A stretch of 15,382 nucleotides of DNA from NCBI GenBank assembly GCA_029857655.1, contig JAOUGR010000011.1, forward strand, positions 1 to 15,382, read 5' to 3'. The stretch comes from Gammaproteobacteria bacterium. GTDB lineage: Bacteria > Pseudomonadota > Gammaproteobacteria > Steroidobacterales > Steroidobacteraceae. Below the pieces are notes generated by a model. It ran no database searches and had not been told where the DNA came from. It saw nothing but the letters and a program-made list of their open reading frames with translations. Both the position numbers and the translations under genes were made by a program. Below, in pieces: positions 1 to 7,384 of this stretch. The stretch's first letter is position 1; the number at the start of each line of letters is the position of its first letter.

Positions 1-1394
1 CGCTTGGGTTCGTGTCGGGGTCACTGTCGAAGGCATGGGGATACACGTTGTCGGGCGGCGTCGATCTTCAGCAGCGCGATGATTCCGACGGGGATGCCTG
101 GGCAGAACTGGCGCGCTATCAACGATTCACATTCCGGCCGCGGCTTTTCTTCAACGATGATTCCGGGCGATCCCTGTTCGTGACCGCGGGTGTGGTCGAT
201 GAAGAGCGCGCGGGCGGATCGTTGCCGGGCCGTACCCTGCCGGATGGCTCGGTATTCGTCGAGGCGCTTCACACAAGGCGCATCGACGGCGGAGCAATCG
301 GGCAGATGCCGCTGGATGGCGGCCGCATCCTGCGCGGAAGATTGTCGGCGACGGTTTCGGATCACGACCGCCAGTTCGGCACGCAGCGGCTCCAGGATAC
401 CCAGACCACTCTGTTCGGCGAGACAACCTTGAGCGGGCGCGGGCAGGGGCATTCGTGGGTGCTGGGCGCGGCGATCGGCCAGGACCGCTTGCAGGCAGGC
501 GACACGCCTGGCGTGGGCTACACGTATACGGTGCCGTCCGTTTTTGTGCAGGACGAATTTGCACCCGCCGATTGGGTGATCCTGGCGGCTAGCGGGCGCG
601 TCGATGCGCACAGCGACTACGGCACGTTTTTCAGCCCACGCCTTTCCGCATTGTTCATGCCGGCAGACCGCTGGACGATTCGCGCGTCGATCGGGACAGG
701 CTTTGCCGCTCCGACGCCGTTCGTCGACGAGATCGAGTCCACCGGGCTCGGGGTGCTGGATCCGCTGACAGGTCTTCGGGCCGAACGCGCAGGCAGCGCC
801 TCGCTGGATGCGCAATGGGCCGCAAATGGCTGGGAAATGAATGTCAGTGTCTTCGGGTCGGAGATTCGCCACCCGCTTGTCGTGCGTCCTGCGGCAAGTG
901 CCGGAAGGCTTGAACTCGTGAATGGTGACGCACCGCGGCGCGTGCTTGGTGGCGAAGCCTTCCTGCATTACGTCACGGGTCCGCTGCACGTGATCGCCAG
1001 TTACACGCTTCTGGATGTTATCGACGCCGTATCCGGTGGCGCGCGCCGCGAGGCTGACCGGATACCGCGTCACACGGCGGAGTTGGCGGCACTGCTCGAG
1101 GACGAGGATCGTGGTCGCATCGGTGTCGAGATTTCCTACACCGGCCGGCAATCCCTCTCGGATAACCCGTACCGCACGACGAGCCCGTCGTACGTGGAGG
1201 TCAACGCGCTTGCCGAGATCAAGTTCGGTGAGACGGCCATTTTCCTGAATGGCATCAACCTCACCGATGTTCGCCAGGCCCAATACGATCCGCTGTTGCG
1301 TCCGACCCCTGGAGCCGCTGGTCAGAGAGTGACTGACGTGTGGGCCCCGGTCGTGGGCCGCGTGTTCAATCTGGGGGTACGGGTGGAGTTCTGA
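1..1394 (+). CDS. TonB-dependent outer-membrane receptor, C-terminal part (5' truncated by window edge)
   Basis: The frame is open from the left edge (first full codon at base 3) to TGA at 1392-1394, so this is about 463 residues of a longer protein; the GTG at 12 is not a credible start. What is visible is the transmembrane beta-barrel: alternating hydrophobic/polar strands, the barrel motif RASIGTGFAAPTPFVDEI (about residue 230), and a final strand ending in VRVEF, with the terminal Phe typical of outer-membrane proteins recognised by the BAM machinery. The signal peptide, TonB box and plug domain must lie outside the window. Such receptors import siderophores, cobalamin or glycans using TonB-ExbBD energy; nothing visible here tells which substrate. 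The gene ends 10 bases before the convergent dehydrogenase gene, with no obvious terminator between them. Confidence 0.88.
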   Translation, partial: LGFVSGSLSKAWGYTLSGGVDLQQRDDSDGDAWAELARYQRFTFRPRLFFNDDSGRSLFVTAGVVDEERAGGSLPGRTLPDGSVFVEALHTRRIDGGAIGQMPLDGGRILRGRLSATVSDHDRQFGTQRLQDTQTTLFGETTLSGRGQGHSWVLGAAIGQDRLQAGDTPGVGYTYTVPSVFVQDEFAPADWVILAASGRVDAHSDYGTFFSPRLSALFMPADRWTIRASIGTGFAAPTPFVDEIESTGLGVLDPLTGLRAERAGSASLDAQWAANGWEMNVSVFGSEIRHPLVVRPAASAGRLELVNGDAPRRVLGGEAFLHYVTGPLHVIASYTLLDVIDAVSGGARREADRIPRHTAELAALLEDEDRGRIGVEISYTGRQSLSDNPYRTTSPSYVEVNALAEIKFGETAIFLNGINLTDVRQAQYDPLLRPTPGAAGQRVTDVWAPVVGRVFNLGVRVEF

Positions 1395-1404
1395 GTCCGG
1401 GCCT

Positions 1405-2376
1405 CTAGCAGACGCGGTTGCGCCTGCTGCCCTCGGCAAAGGCTGTGACATTCAGCGCCAGCTCGTCCAGGCAGCGCTGCCGCGCCTCGCATGCGGCCCA
1501 CGCGACATGCGGCGTCAGGATCAGATTGGGGATCGACGGATCCAGCAGTGGATGGCCGGGCGGTGGCGGCTCTCGCTCCAGCACGTCGATGCCTGCTCCG
1601 CCGAGGCGGCCTGCCTTCAGCGCCACCGCGAGCGCCGCGGTATCCACGAGCGCGCCACGCGCCGTGTTGATCAGCACGGCGTCGGATTTCATGCAGGCCA
1701 GGCGGGCGGCGCCGATCAATCCACGCGTTGCGTCGGTCAGCGGGCAGTGCAGCGACAGGACATCGGCCCGTGGCAGCAGCTCATCGAGGTCGACGCGACC
1801 ATTGAGGCGGGGGCCACCGGGGCGATTGGCGATCTCGACCCGCATGCCAAATGCCGCGGCGGCGCGCCCGACGGCGCGCCCGAGGGTTCCACGCCCGACG
1901 ATTCCGAACACGCGGCCATGCAACTCGCGGATTGCATAGGGGAAGGTTGAAAACTGCCCCGCCTGCTCCCATCCGCCGGCGCGCAGCAGTTGGCCGTAAT
2001 CATGAAGCCGATGGGTCAGTGCCAACAGCATCGCAAATACGTGCTGGACGACCGATTGGGTGCAATAGTCGAGGAGGTTACAGACCGCGACCCCCGACTC
2101 GCGCGCCGCGGCGAGGTCGACGTTGTCGACACCGGTCGCCGTCAGCGCAATCAGCCTCAGTTGCGGGTTTGCAGCAATGGTCGCGCGGTCGATGAACGCT
2201 TTGTTGGCAAACACGACCTCGAAACCGGCGACGCGTCCGGCGACCTGCGCATTCGACGTCTGCTGATGAATCGTGAGGCCGGGAACCACCCGCTCGAGCG
2301 AGGCGGTGTCGAGATCGCCGTTGCTGACGGTGCCGAAGTCCAGAAATACCGCGCGCATGTGGGCAATATAGGACAT
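1405..2376 (-). CDS. D-2-hydroxyacid dehydrogenase (NAD-dependent, glycerate dehydrogenase-like)
   Basis: A 323-residue protein, normal family length, of the D-isomer-specific 2-hydroxyacid dehydrogenase family, which interconverts 2-oxoacids and D-2-hydroxyacids with NAD(P)H in the cytosol. The Rossmann dinucleotide motif GIVGRGTLG lies near residue 160. The catalytic triad is visible as Arg240 in INTARGALVD, Glu269 in LEREPPP and His290 in LTPHVAWA. It is closest in style to hydroxypyruvate/glycerate reductases, but substrate cannot be decided from sequence. The ATG at 2376 is the longest start; the ATG at 2358 (MRAVFLDFGTVSNGDL) fits the usual family N-terminus better. Neither has a clear Shine-Dalgarno sequence. 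It is divergent from the RquA-like gene, with 10 or 28 bases between start codons depending on the start chosen. Confidence 0.9.
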   Translation of the reverse strand: MSYIAHMRAVFLDFGTVSNGDLDTASLERVVPGLTIHQQTSNAQVAGRVAGFEVVFANKAFIDRATIAANPQLRLIALTATGVDNVDLAAARESGVAVCNLLDYCTQSVVQHVFAMLLALTHRLHDYGQLLRAGGWEQAGQFSTFPYAIRELHGRVFGIVGRGTLGRAVGRAAAAFGMRVEIANRPGGPRLNGRVDLDELLPRADVLSLHCPLTDATRGLIGAARLACMKSDAVLINTARGALVDTAALAVALKAGRLGGAGIDVLEREPPPPGHPLLDPSIPNLILTPHVAWAACEARQRCLDELALNVTAFAEGSRRNRVC

Positions 2377-2386
2377 TGAGGTACTG

Positions 2387-3091
2387 ATGGATTACCCCGA
2401 ACAGCCGCCAGTCGTCGAGGCGCTCGAAGAACCGGCCTTGCCGGACTACCTCGTCGATACCTATTCCTGGGCCTACCTGCGGCCGCGCAACCTGCGTCTG
2501 CTCGACCGGCACTTCGTGGTCAACGGGATCCTGTGGGGCAATTACCGGCGCCTCGCCGCCTGGGCCTGCGAGCATTTTTCCAGCGGCGATCGGCTGCTGC
2601 AGGCAGCAAGTGTCTATGGCGACCTGTCTGCACGGCTGGCCAGGCGGGTCGGTGCGCTCGGTTTCCTCGATGTCATCGACATTGCGCCCGTCCAGGTGAA
2701 TCACTGTCGCAAAAAACTGGCAGGCCACCGCAATGTCTCGGTGCAGCTTGCGGATGCGGCGGCACCGCCGGGATCGGGCTACGACGCGATCTGCTGTTTT
2801 TTCCTGCTGCATGAAATACCGGACCAGCACCGGCGGCTCGTGGTCGATGCGCTGCTCGCAGCCGTGCGACCCGGGGGAATCGTCGTCTTCGTCGACTATC
2901 ACCTTCCGGCGTGGTGGCACCCGCTGCGCCCGGTCATGGCGCTGGTGTTCCGCTGGCTCGAGCCATTCGCGGATGGCTTGTTGCGCACGCGTATAGAGGA
3001 TCTCGCGAAGCGCAGCGCGGACGTGGACTGGAAGAAGGAAACCTGCTTCGGCGCGCTGTACCAGAAGGTCGTCGCGCGCCGGCTGCGCTAG
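2387..3091 (+). CDS. rquA: RquA-like rhodoquinone biosynthesis protein (class I methyltransferase fold)
   Basis: A 234-residue protein with an S-adenosylmethionine-dependent methyltransferase fold but a non-standard motif I. Where ordinary enzymes have a glycine-rich DxGxGxG loop, it has AASVYGDLS at residues 73-81. The N-terminus carries PDYLVDTYSWAYLRP (19-33) and ILWGNYRRL (48-56). Asp98 in DVIDIAP would end strand beta-2, and FFLLHEIPD plus RPGGIVVFVDYHLPAWWHPLRP follow. As I recall them, these are the marks of RquA, which in Rhodospirillum rubrum is needed to convert ubiquinone to rhodoquinone, the low-potential quinone used for fumarate reduction in low oxygen. The ATG at 2387 has a GAGG ribosome site at 2378-2381 with a 5-base spacer. 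No convincing promoter is seen upstream; it would have to lie within the antisense dehydrogenase gene. An alternative is an uncharacterised methyltransferase related to UbiE/RquA. Confidence 0.8.
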   Translation: MDYPEQPPVVEALEEPALPDYLVDTYSWAYLRPRNLRLLDRHFVVNGILWGNYRRLAAWACEHFSSGDRLLQAASVYGDLSARLARRVGALGFLDVIDIAPVQVNHCRKKLAGHRNVSVQLADAAAPPGSGYDAICCFFLLHEIPDQHRRLVVDALLAAVRPGGIVVFVDYHLPAWWHPLRPVMALVFRWLEPFADGLLRTRIEDLAKRSADVDWKKETCFGALYQKVVARRLR

Positions 3092-3108
3092 CCCATTGCA
3101 GGGTGCGC
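3085..3108. terminator. Possible bidirectional hairpin between rquA-like gene and yajQ
   Basis: The 17 bases between the two convergent stop codons sit in an imperfect stem: GCGC (3085-3088) with GCGC (3105-3108) and CCC (3092-3094) with GGG (3101-3103) around a 6-base loop. There is no T-tract on either side, so it is at best a weak terminator shared by both convergent genes. Confidence 0.25.
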
Positions 3109-3591
3109 TCAGTCGCGAAAATTCTTGAACTGCAGCGGCCTGTCCAGGTCCGCCTTCCTTATCAATGCCATCGCCGCCTGCAGGTCGTCGCGCTGCTTGC
3201 CGGTCACTCGCAGCTGATCGCCCTGTATTGAGGCCTGGACCTTCAGCTTCGAGTCCTTGATCAGCCGCTGGAGCTTGCGGCCGCTGTCGGCATCGATGCC
3301 GTGACGCAGCACCAGTTGCTGGGTCGCCGAATTCAGCGCGATCTCCGGTTCGCCCGGCTCCAGGCAGGCGATGTCGATGCCGCGCTTGGTGAGCTTCAGC
3401 TTGATGATGTCGAACATCTGCTTGAGCTGGAAATCGACCTGCGCTTGAAGCGTGATGAGATGGTCCCCCAGCTCGTAACTCGCCCCCGTGTCCTTGAAGT
3501 CGAAGCGCTGGGATACTTCGCGATTCGCCTGGTCGACGGCATTCGCCAGCTCGTGCGTGTCGATCTCGGAGACGACGTCGAATGAGGGCAT
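3109..3591 (-). CDS. yajQ: YajQ family cyclic di-GMP/nucleotide-binding protein
   Basis: A 160-residue protein of normal family length. The N-terminus MPSFDVVSEIDTHELANAVD, followed by NREVSQRFDFKDTGASYEL, is the YajQ/UPF0234 signature, and the C-terminus LRVTGKQRDDLQAAMALIR is also typical. YajQ is a small cytosolic protein of two ferredoxin-like domains that binds nucleotides; a Xanthomonas homologue is a cyclic di-GMP effector that acts through a transcription factor. Here it is the last gene of a minus-strand operon. Its ATG (3591) follows the stop of the thioredoxin-fold lipoprotein by one base, and its AGGAG ribosome site (minus strand of 3602-3606, 10-base spacer) lies inside that gene, so translation is probably coupled. 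The link to its operon partners is not explained by known function. Confidence 0.95.
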   Translation of the reverse strand: MPSFDVVSEIDTHELANAVDQANREVSQRFDFKDTGASYELGDHLITLQAQVDFQLKQMFDIIKLKLTKRGIDIACLEPGEPEIALNSATQQLVLRHGIDADSGRKLQRLIKDSKLKVQASIQGDQLRVTGKQRDDLQAAMALIRKADLDRPLQFKNFRD

Positions 3592-3592
3592 G

Positions 3593-4849
3593 TCAGCCGC
3601 GCTCCTGCAGCAGCGTGTCGACCAGGGCGGAGAGCTCGCGGTTCTGTTCGTCGTAGTGCGCGCCGGTCGCAGGCCCGCTGAAACCCGCGTGCGTAAAGCG
3701 CAGTGTTCCCTTGCGATCGAAAATGAGCAGTGTCGGATACGCGCTGAACTTCTCCAGCTGCGGCAGCTTCTTCAGCACGTCGTTGTCAACTGTCGTGCCG
3801 GCGATCAGCACCGGATAGTCGATCGCGAATTTTTCCGCGAATGCGCGCGCAGCCGCCGAGGCGCTCGCGAAGTCCGGCGTGTATTCAAACATCAGCTGGA
3901 CCACTTCGAGCCCGCGGTCACGGCGGCTCGCGAGCAATTCGCCCAGGAACACGGCCTCGTCATGGCAGTTCGGGCACCAGCTTCCGCCTATCGTGATCAT
4001 CACGACCTTGTCCGCGAATTGCCCGCCCGGGAATGAGACGAGGCTGCCATCCAGGTCAGGGAAGGTGAACTCGAGGCTCTTCGCGCCGGGCTTCAGGGCG
4101 GTCATCTTCGCGGGATCCTCGAGGCGCGCATTCGGGTCGCGGCGGCCGTACCAGGTCTTGTGGGCTCCGCTGCTGCTGTGAAAGTCGCCGGACAAGATGC
4201 CGTCGGACCCCAGCCGGCCAAGATAGAGATAGGCGCTGCCGCCGTCGAAGCGCGACAGGAACAGCGTGTCGCCGCGGGCTTCGCCGGCGATGTAGCGATC
4301 GTCACCGCTGGCGCGCAGCACGGTGCCGGTAACTTCGTGCCGTTGCTGGGAAAGCTCGGCGATGGCTGCTTCGTCATGCCCCTCGTCGTCGCTGAATGTC
4401 ACCGCCCAGCGACCGGAGAAATCCATCGGCTCGGCCCCCGGCTTCGGAAAGAAGCGCCAGGCCTGGCCGGGCATTGCGACCACGCGCACGCTCTTGATGA
4501 CGCCGCGCGGACGCAGGAACTCCACGGTGCCCTCGAATCTCGCATCGAAGAAGCGCGCCACGAGCCGGTGCGAATACCCCGGCATCTGCATGGTCAGGCG
4601 ATCGCCGTCGAGTCGCACGTCCGGCACGCGTACACGCTCCGGCCCGTTGACCAACCAGGCGACGAGAACGCCGTCCTCGCGCGCGAGTTCGAGACCGAAT
4701 GGCAGGTCGCCACCCGCGACCGACAACACGGCGCGGTACTGGCCGAGCGGCGGACCGTCGGTGGCTCCAGGCGCGTTGCCGCGCCCGCATGCGGCCAGGC
4801 ACGCCATTGCAAGCGGGACTGCAATCCAGGCGAGCCAACGACGCGACAT
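3593..4849 (-). CDS. TlpA-like thioredoxin-fold lipoprotein with an extra N-terminal domain
   Basis: A 418-residue envelope protein. The chosen ATG at 4849 begins a lipoprotein signal peptide (MSRRWLAW, hydrophobic stretch, lipobox LAAC with the lipidated Cys at 21). Its AAGGA ribosome site lies at 4858-4862 (minus strand), overlapping the TAA of the upstream ATPase. A longer reading to 4924 would bury the signal peptide and overlap the ATPase gene, so it was rejected. Residues about 22-245 are a beta-rich region that I cannot assign to a family. The rest is a redoxin/TlpA-type thioredoxin fold with the redox motif WCPNC at 291-295 and the cis-Pro motif YPTLLIFD. It should reduce or oxidise disulfides, or handle peroxides, on the periplasmic side of a membrane. 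It is the middle gene of an operon with the ATPase and yajQ. Confidence 0.85.
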   Translation of the reverse strand: MSRRWLAWIAVPLAMACLAACGRGNAPGATDGPPLGQYRAVLSVAGGDLPFGLELAREDGVLVAWLVNGPERVRVPDVRLDGDRLTMQMPGYSHRLVARFFDARFEGTVEFLRPRGVIKSVRVVAMPGQAWRFFPKPGAEPMDFSGRWAVTFSDDEGHDEAAIAELSQQRHEVTGTVLRASGDDRYIAGEARGDTLFLSRFDGGSAYLYLGRLGSDGILSGDFHSSSGAHKTWYGRRDPNARLEDPAKMTALKPGAKSLEFTFPDLDGSLVSFPGGQFADKVVMITIGGSWCPNCHDEAVFLGELLASRRDRGLEVVQLMFEYTPDFASASAAARAFAEKFAIDYPVLIAGTTVDNDVLKKLPQLEKFSAYPTLLIFDRKGTLRFTHAGFSGPATGAHYDEQNRELSALVDTLLQERG

Positions 4850-4860
4850 GTGCCTTTTCC

Positions 4861-7257
4861 TTATGACGGCAGCGTGGAGGCGGATCGCGGGAAGCCATCG
4901 GCGCCAGCCCGCCAGGGTTCCCATGCTATTGCGATGCGGCCGATGCCGATGTCCGACTTGCGTGGCGCAATGCTGATGCGCGAGAGATCGATGCCGGCCG
5001 GATCGAGCGAGGCTGTCAGCTCGCCGGCTTCCTGCTCGATCTGGCGCAGCAGCGTGTCGCGCTCGGCCGCGAGCGCCTCCAGGTTTTCGCCGGCCCGGGC
5101 GACGTCGCCGCGTTCCCCGAATACGCGGCCGGCGGACCGCGCAGCCGACCCGGCACGCGTGGTCGCGACACTCCTGCCGCCGAAGATTGCGCCGAGCACC
5201 GAAGTTCCGATCGAGATCGCGGTGTCCAGCTTGCGCTGCGAATACTGGGTTTTCTCGCGCTCGACCCGGTCCTGGGCGGTTCGCAGGCGATCATCCAGGG
5301 ATTTCAGCTTCTTGGCATGCCGGTCGCGGAGTTTCATCACTTCCTGGTCCCGGAATTCGCGCAGGGCGTGGGCAAGGCGCGTGCGGAAGTCGCCTTCGGT
5401 CTCGCCCGGATTCGACGTGAGTTTCGGCGCCTTGCATGCCAGCAGCTCTACCGCGCCACTCTGGTACAGGTGGGTAGCGAGGGATCGGCCCCAGTCGGCA
5501 TGGCTCTTTGCATTCAGTGCGGCTGCAGGCAGTTCAGCGAATGCCGCGTCTTCCACGGGCCCTGCCGCGACGATCGAGTCCAGGTCCGGCACCGTTGCGG
5601 CTTCCGACCAGGCGGGTGCGCCATCGGCATCGCCCAGTGGCGTGAGCAGTGCGACCTTGGTCCAGGTATCGATACCGGCGGGTTTGTCGGCGTAATGCAG
5701 CTCGGCGGTTGCGGCGATGCGCGGCCGATAAACCAGTTCTCCCGTGCCTGGCCTCGCAGCCAGGAAGATTTCCTGCACCCCTGCCGGCAACACGGGCCGT
5801 GCGGCCCGCACGGGTGCCTGTGGCGCCGTGGCTGCAGTCGTTGCCGGCGCCGCGGACTTGCGTCCGTCCATCAGCCGCGAAATCTCCGGCAGCGTCAGCG
5901 GCCCGCGCAGGTAGCTGAGTGCCCAGCGCGTGCGGAACAGGAGCGGCTGGTCCTCGCTGGCCCTGCGCATCAGGAAGACGCGCGGGCTGATGCCGGCCAT
6001 CAGCTTCTCGAGCATCGCGCGATCGAAATCGGCGCCTGCAAGGGCACTCGAGAGTCCGTCAATCACGCGCTGCTGGTCTCTCTCGGTCTGCAGGCGCCCG
6101 ATGAACCAGGTGCCGGCATTGGACAGGCCCTTGTAATCCAGGTCCACTGGATTCTGGGTCGCAAGCAGGATGCCGAGCCCGAAGGCACGGGCCTGTTTCA
6201 TCAGCGTCAGCAGCGGCAGCTTGGACGAGGGCATTGCAGTCGGCGGGAAGTACCCGAAGATCTCGTCCATGTAGAACAGGGCGCGCAGCGTCGATGTGCC
6301 GGATTGCCGGCGCATCCAGGCGACCAGCTCGTTCAGCACCAGCGTGACGACGAACATGCGCTCGGCGTCGGTCAGGTGCGCAATCGAGACGATGGAAATC
6401 CTTGGTTTTCCGTCGGCGGCGAACAGCAGGCGCTGGATGTCGAGCGCTTCGCCCTCGAGCCATACGCCGAAACCGGGCGAGGCGAGCAGGTTGTTGATCG
6501 CCATCGCGAGCTCGAGCCGGTCTTTCGCCGGATAGAAGGTTTCGACATCGAAAACGCCGACCTTTTTGAATGGCGGTTTCTGGATCGCGCCGATAAGGCC
6601 GGCGAGATCGAGGGCATTGCCCTTGCTCCAGGCCGCATCGACGATGGCCGAAAGCAGGATGTGCTCGCGGCTCTTCAATGGGTCCGCGTTGATCCCGACC
6701 AGGCCCAGGAGTCCTGACACCGACGCCGAGATGCGATCGCGGGTTCCGGCAGGATCGCTACCGGCCGGGGGCGGCGCGAAGGAACGCATGATCGACAGCG
6801 GCAGTCCCGCGGTGCTGCCGGGCGTGTAGATCGAGACATCCACGGACTCGCGGAAGCGCCGGATGCGCTCGCCGTCCTGGCCCCATTCGGCGAGGCCCTT
6901 CTTCCAGGTCTCGGCTGTCTTCGCCGCCAGTTCGTCCGGCGACACGCCCTTGCGCGAGGCCTCGCCCGGGTCGATCCAGGGGCGGAACTCGGCGGGCGTC
7001 AGGCCCGGGAAGCTCAGCATCAGGTTCGCTATGTCGCCCTTGGGGTCGATCACGAGCGCCGGGATGCCATCGATCGCGGCTTCCTCCAGCAGGCTGATGC
7101 AGAGGCCGGTCTTGCCGCTGCCGGTCATGCCGACGCAGACCCCGTGCGTGGTCAGGTCGCGCGAGTCGTACATCAATGGCTCGGCGGCCAGCGCGTCCGC
7201 ATTCGGGTCGTACTCGCGGCCGATATAGAAAGCGCCCAGTTTCTCGAAGTCATCCAT
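4861..7257 (-). CDS. HerA/FtsK-superfamily P-loop ATPase with C-terminal coiled coils
   Basis: A 798-residue cytosolic ATPase. Walker A GMTGSGKT is at 43-50; Walker B ends in Asp331-Glu332 (ALFYMDEIFGYF); ATQNPVDLDYKGLSNAGTWFIGRL and QTERDQQRVIDGL downstream match the sensor and arginine-finger regions of HerA/VirB4-like hexameric ATPases. From about residue 630 the protein is strongly coiled-coil (DRHAKKLKSLDDRLRTAQDR), then a glycine-rich hydrophobic stretch (ISIGTSVLGAIFGG, about 690-705), then a second coiled coil. HerA relatives pump DNA, often with the nuclease NurA, and occur in several defence systems, but no nuclease gene is next to this one. The ATG at 7257 has GGAG with a 6-base spacer (minus strand of 7264-7267). 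An extended start at 7326 would lie upstream of the TATAAT box and is therefore unlikely. First gene of the operon with the lipoprotein and yajQ. Confidence 0.85.
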   Translation of the reverse strand: MDDFEKLGAFYIGREYDPNADALAAEPLMYDSRDLTTHGVCVGMTGSGKTGLCISLLEEAAIDGIPALVIDPKGDIANLMLSFPGLTPAEFRPWIDPGEASRKGVSPDELAAKTAETWKKGLAEWGQDGERIRRFRESVDVSIYTPGSTAGLPLSIMRSFAPPPAGSDPAGTRDRISASVSGLLGLVGINADPLKSREHILLSAIVDAAWSKGNALDLAGLIGAIQKPPFKKVGVFDVETFYPAKDRLELAMAINNLLASPGFGVWLEGEALDIQRLLFAADGKPRISIVSIAHLTDAERMFVVTLVLNELVAWMRRQSGTSTLRALFYMDEIFGYFPPTAMPSSKLPLLTLMKQARAFGLGILLATQNPVDLDYKGLSNAGTWFIGRLQTERDQQRVIDGLSSALAGADFDRAMLEKLMAGISPRVFLMRRASEDQPLLFRTRWALSYLRGPLTLPEISRLMDGRKSAAPATTAATAPQAPVRAARPVLPAGVQEIFLAARPGTGELVYRPRIAATAELHYADKPAGIDTWTKVALLTPLGDADGAPAWSEAATVPDLDSIVAAGPVEDAAFAELPAAALNAKSHADWGRSLATHLYQSGAVELLACKAPKLTSNPGETEGDFRTRLAHALREFRDQEVMKLRDRHAKKLKSLDDRLRTAQDRVEREKTQYSQRKLDTAISIGTSVLGAIFGGRSVATTRAGSAARSAGRVFGERGDVARAGENLEALAAERDTLLRQIEQEAGELTASLDPAGIDLSRISIAPRKSDIGIGRIAIAWEPWRAGADGFPRSASTLPS

Positions 7258-7315
7258 AGAATTCTCCAGTGCAATCAGCGGCGCGTGGGCCGGCCAGGCT
7301 TGCAGGCCGCTCTTG

Positions 7316-7344
7316 ATTATACGCACGGCGGAACCGTGCTACCT
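7316..7344 (-). promoter_or_regulatory. Promoter for the ATPase-lipoprotein-yajQ operon
   Basis: On the minus strand, bases 7321-7316 read TATAAT, a perfect sigma-70 -10 box. No good TTGACA is found 16-18 bases further upstream (AGGTAG at the 17-base position), so the promoter may need an activator. The predicted transcription start is near 7309, giving a leader of about 50 bases before the ATG at 7257. Confidence 0.5.
7323..7339. promoter_or_regulatory. Palindrome in the divergent promoter region, candidate operator
   Basis: GCACGGcggaaCCGTGC is a perfect 6-base inverted repeat with a 5-base centre. It starts one base from the minus-strand TATAAT box and fills the spacer toward the -35 position, where a repressor or MerR-type activator would bind. 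It also lies 46 bases upstream of the plus-strand DUF885 start codon, so it could control both directions. No regulator gene is adjacent. Confidence 0.3.
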
Positions 7345-7384
7345 TTGCGACCCGCGGAGCGGCGAGGCTGGGGAAAAAAGCGAG

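Noticed and set aside
21..1451. 476-codon minus-strand frame opposite the TonB receptor
   Set aside because: It overlaps the receptor and the start of the convergent dehydrogenase gene and has no recognisable domain. It is a GC-rich shadow.
4160..6717. Two long plus-strand frames (4160-5695 and 5317-6717) opposite the lipoprotein and ATPase genes
   Set aside because: They overlap each other and lie antisense to genes with clear motifs and ribosome sites; their products are low-complexity and resemble nothing known.
4861..7326. HerA-like ATPase as part of an antiphage defence system
   Set aside because: No nuclease, Sir2, DUF4297 or other effector partner is adjacent, and no mobile-element signs surround it. 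The neighbours are housekeeping-type genes.
7313..7384. Longer N-terminus for the DUF885 protein
   Set aside because: It would place a non-conserved, non-hydrophobic segment ahead of a clear signal peptide starting at 7385.
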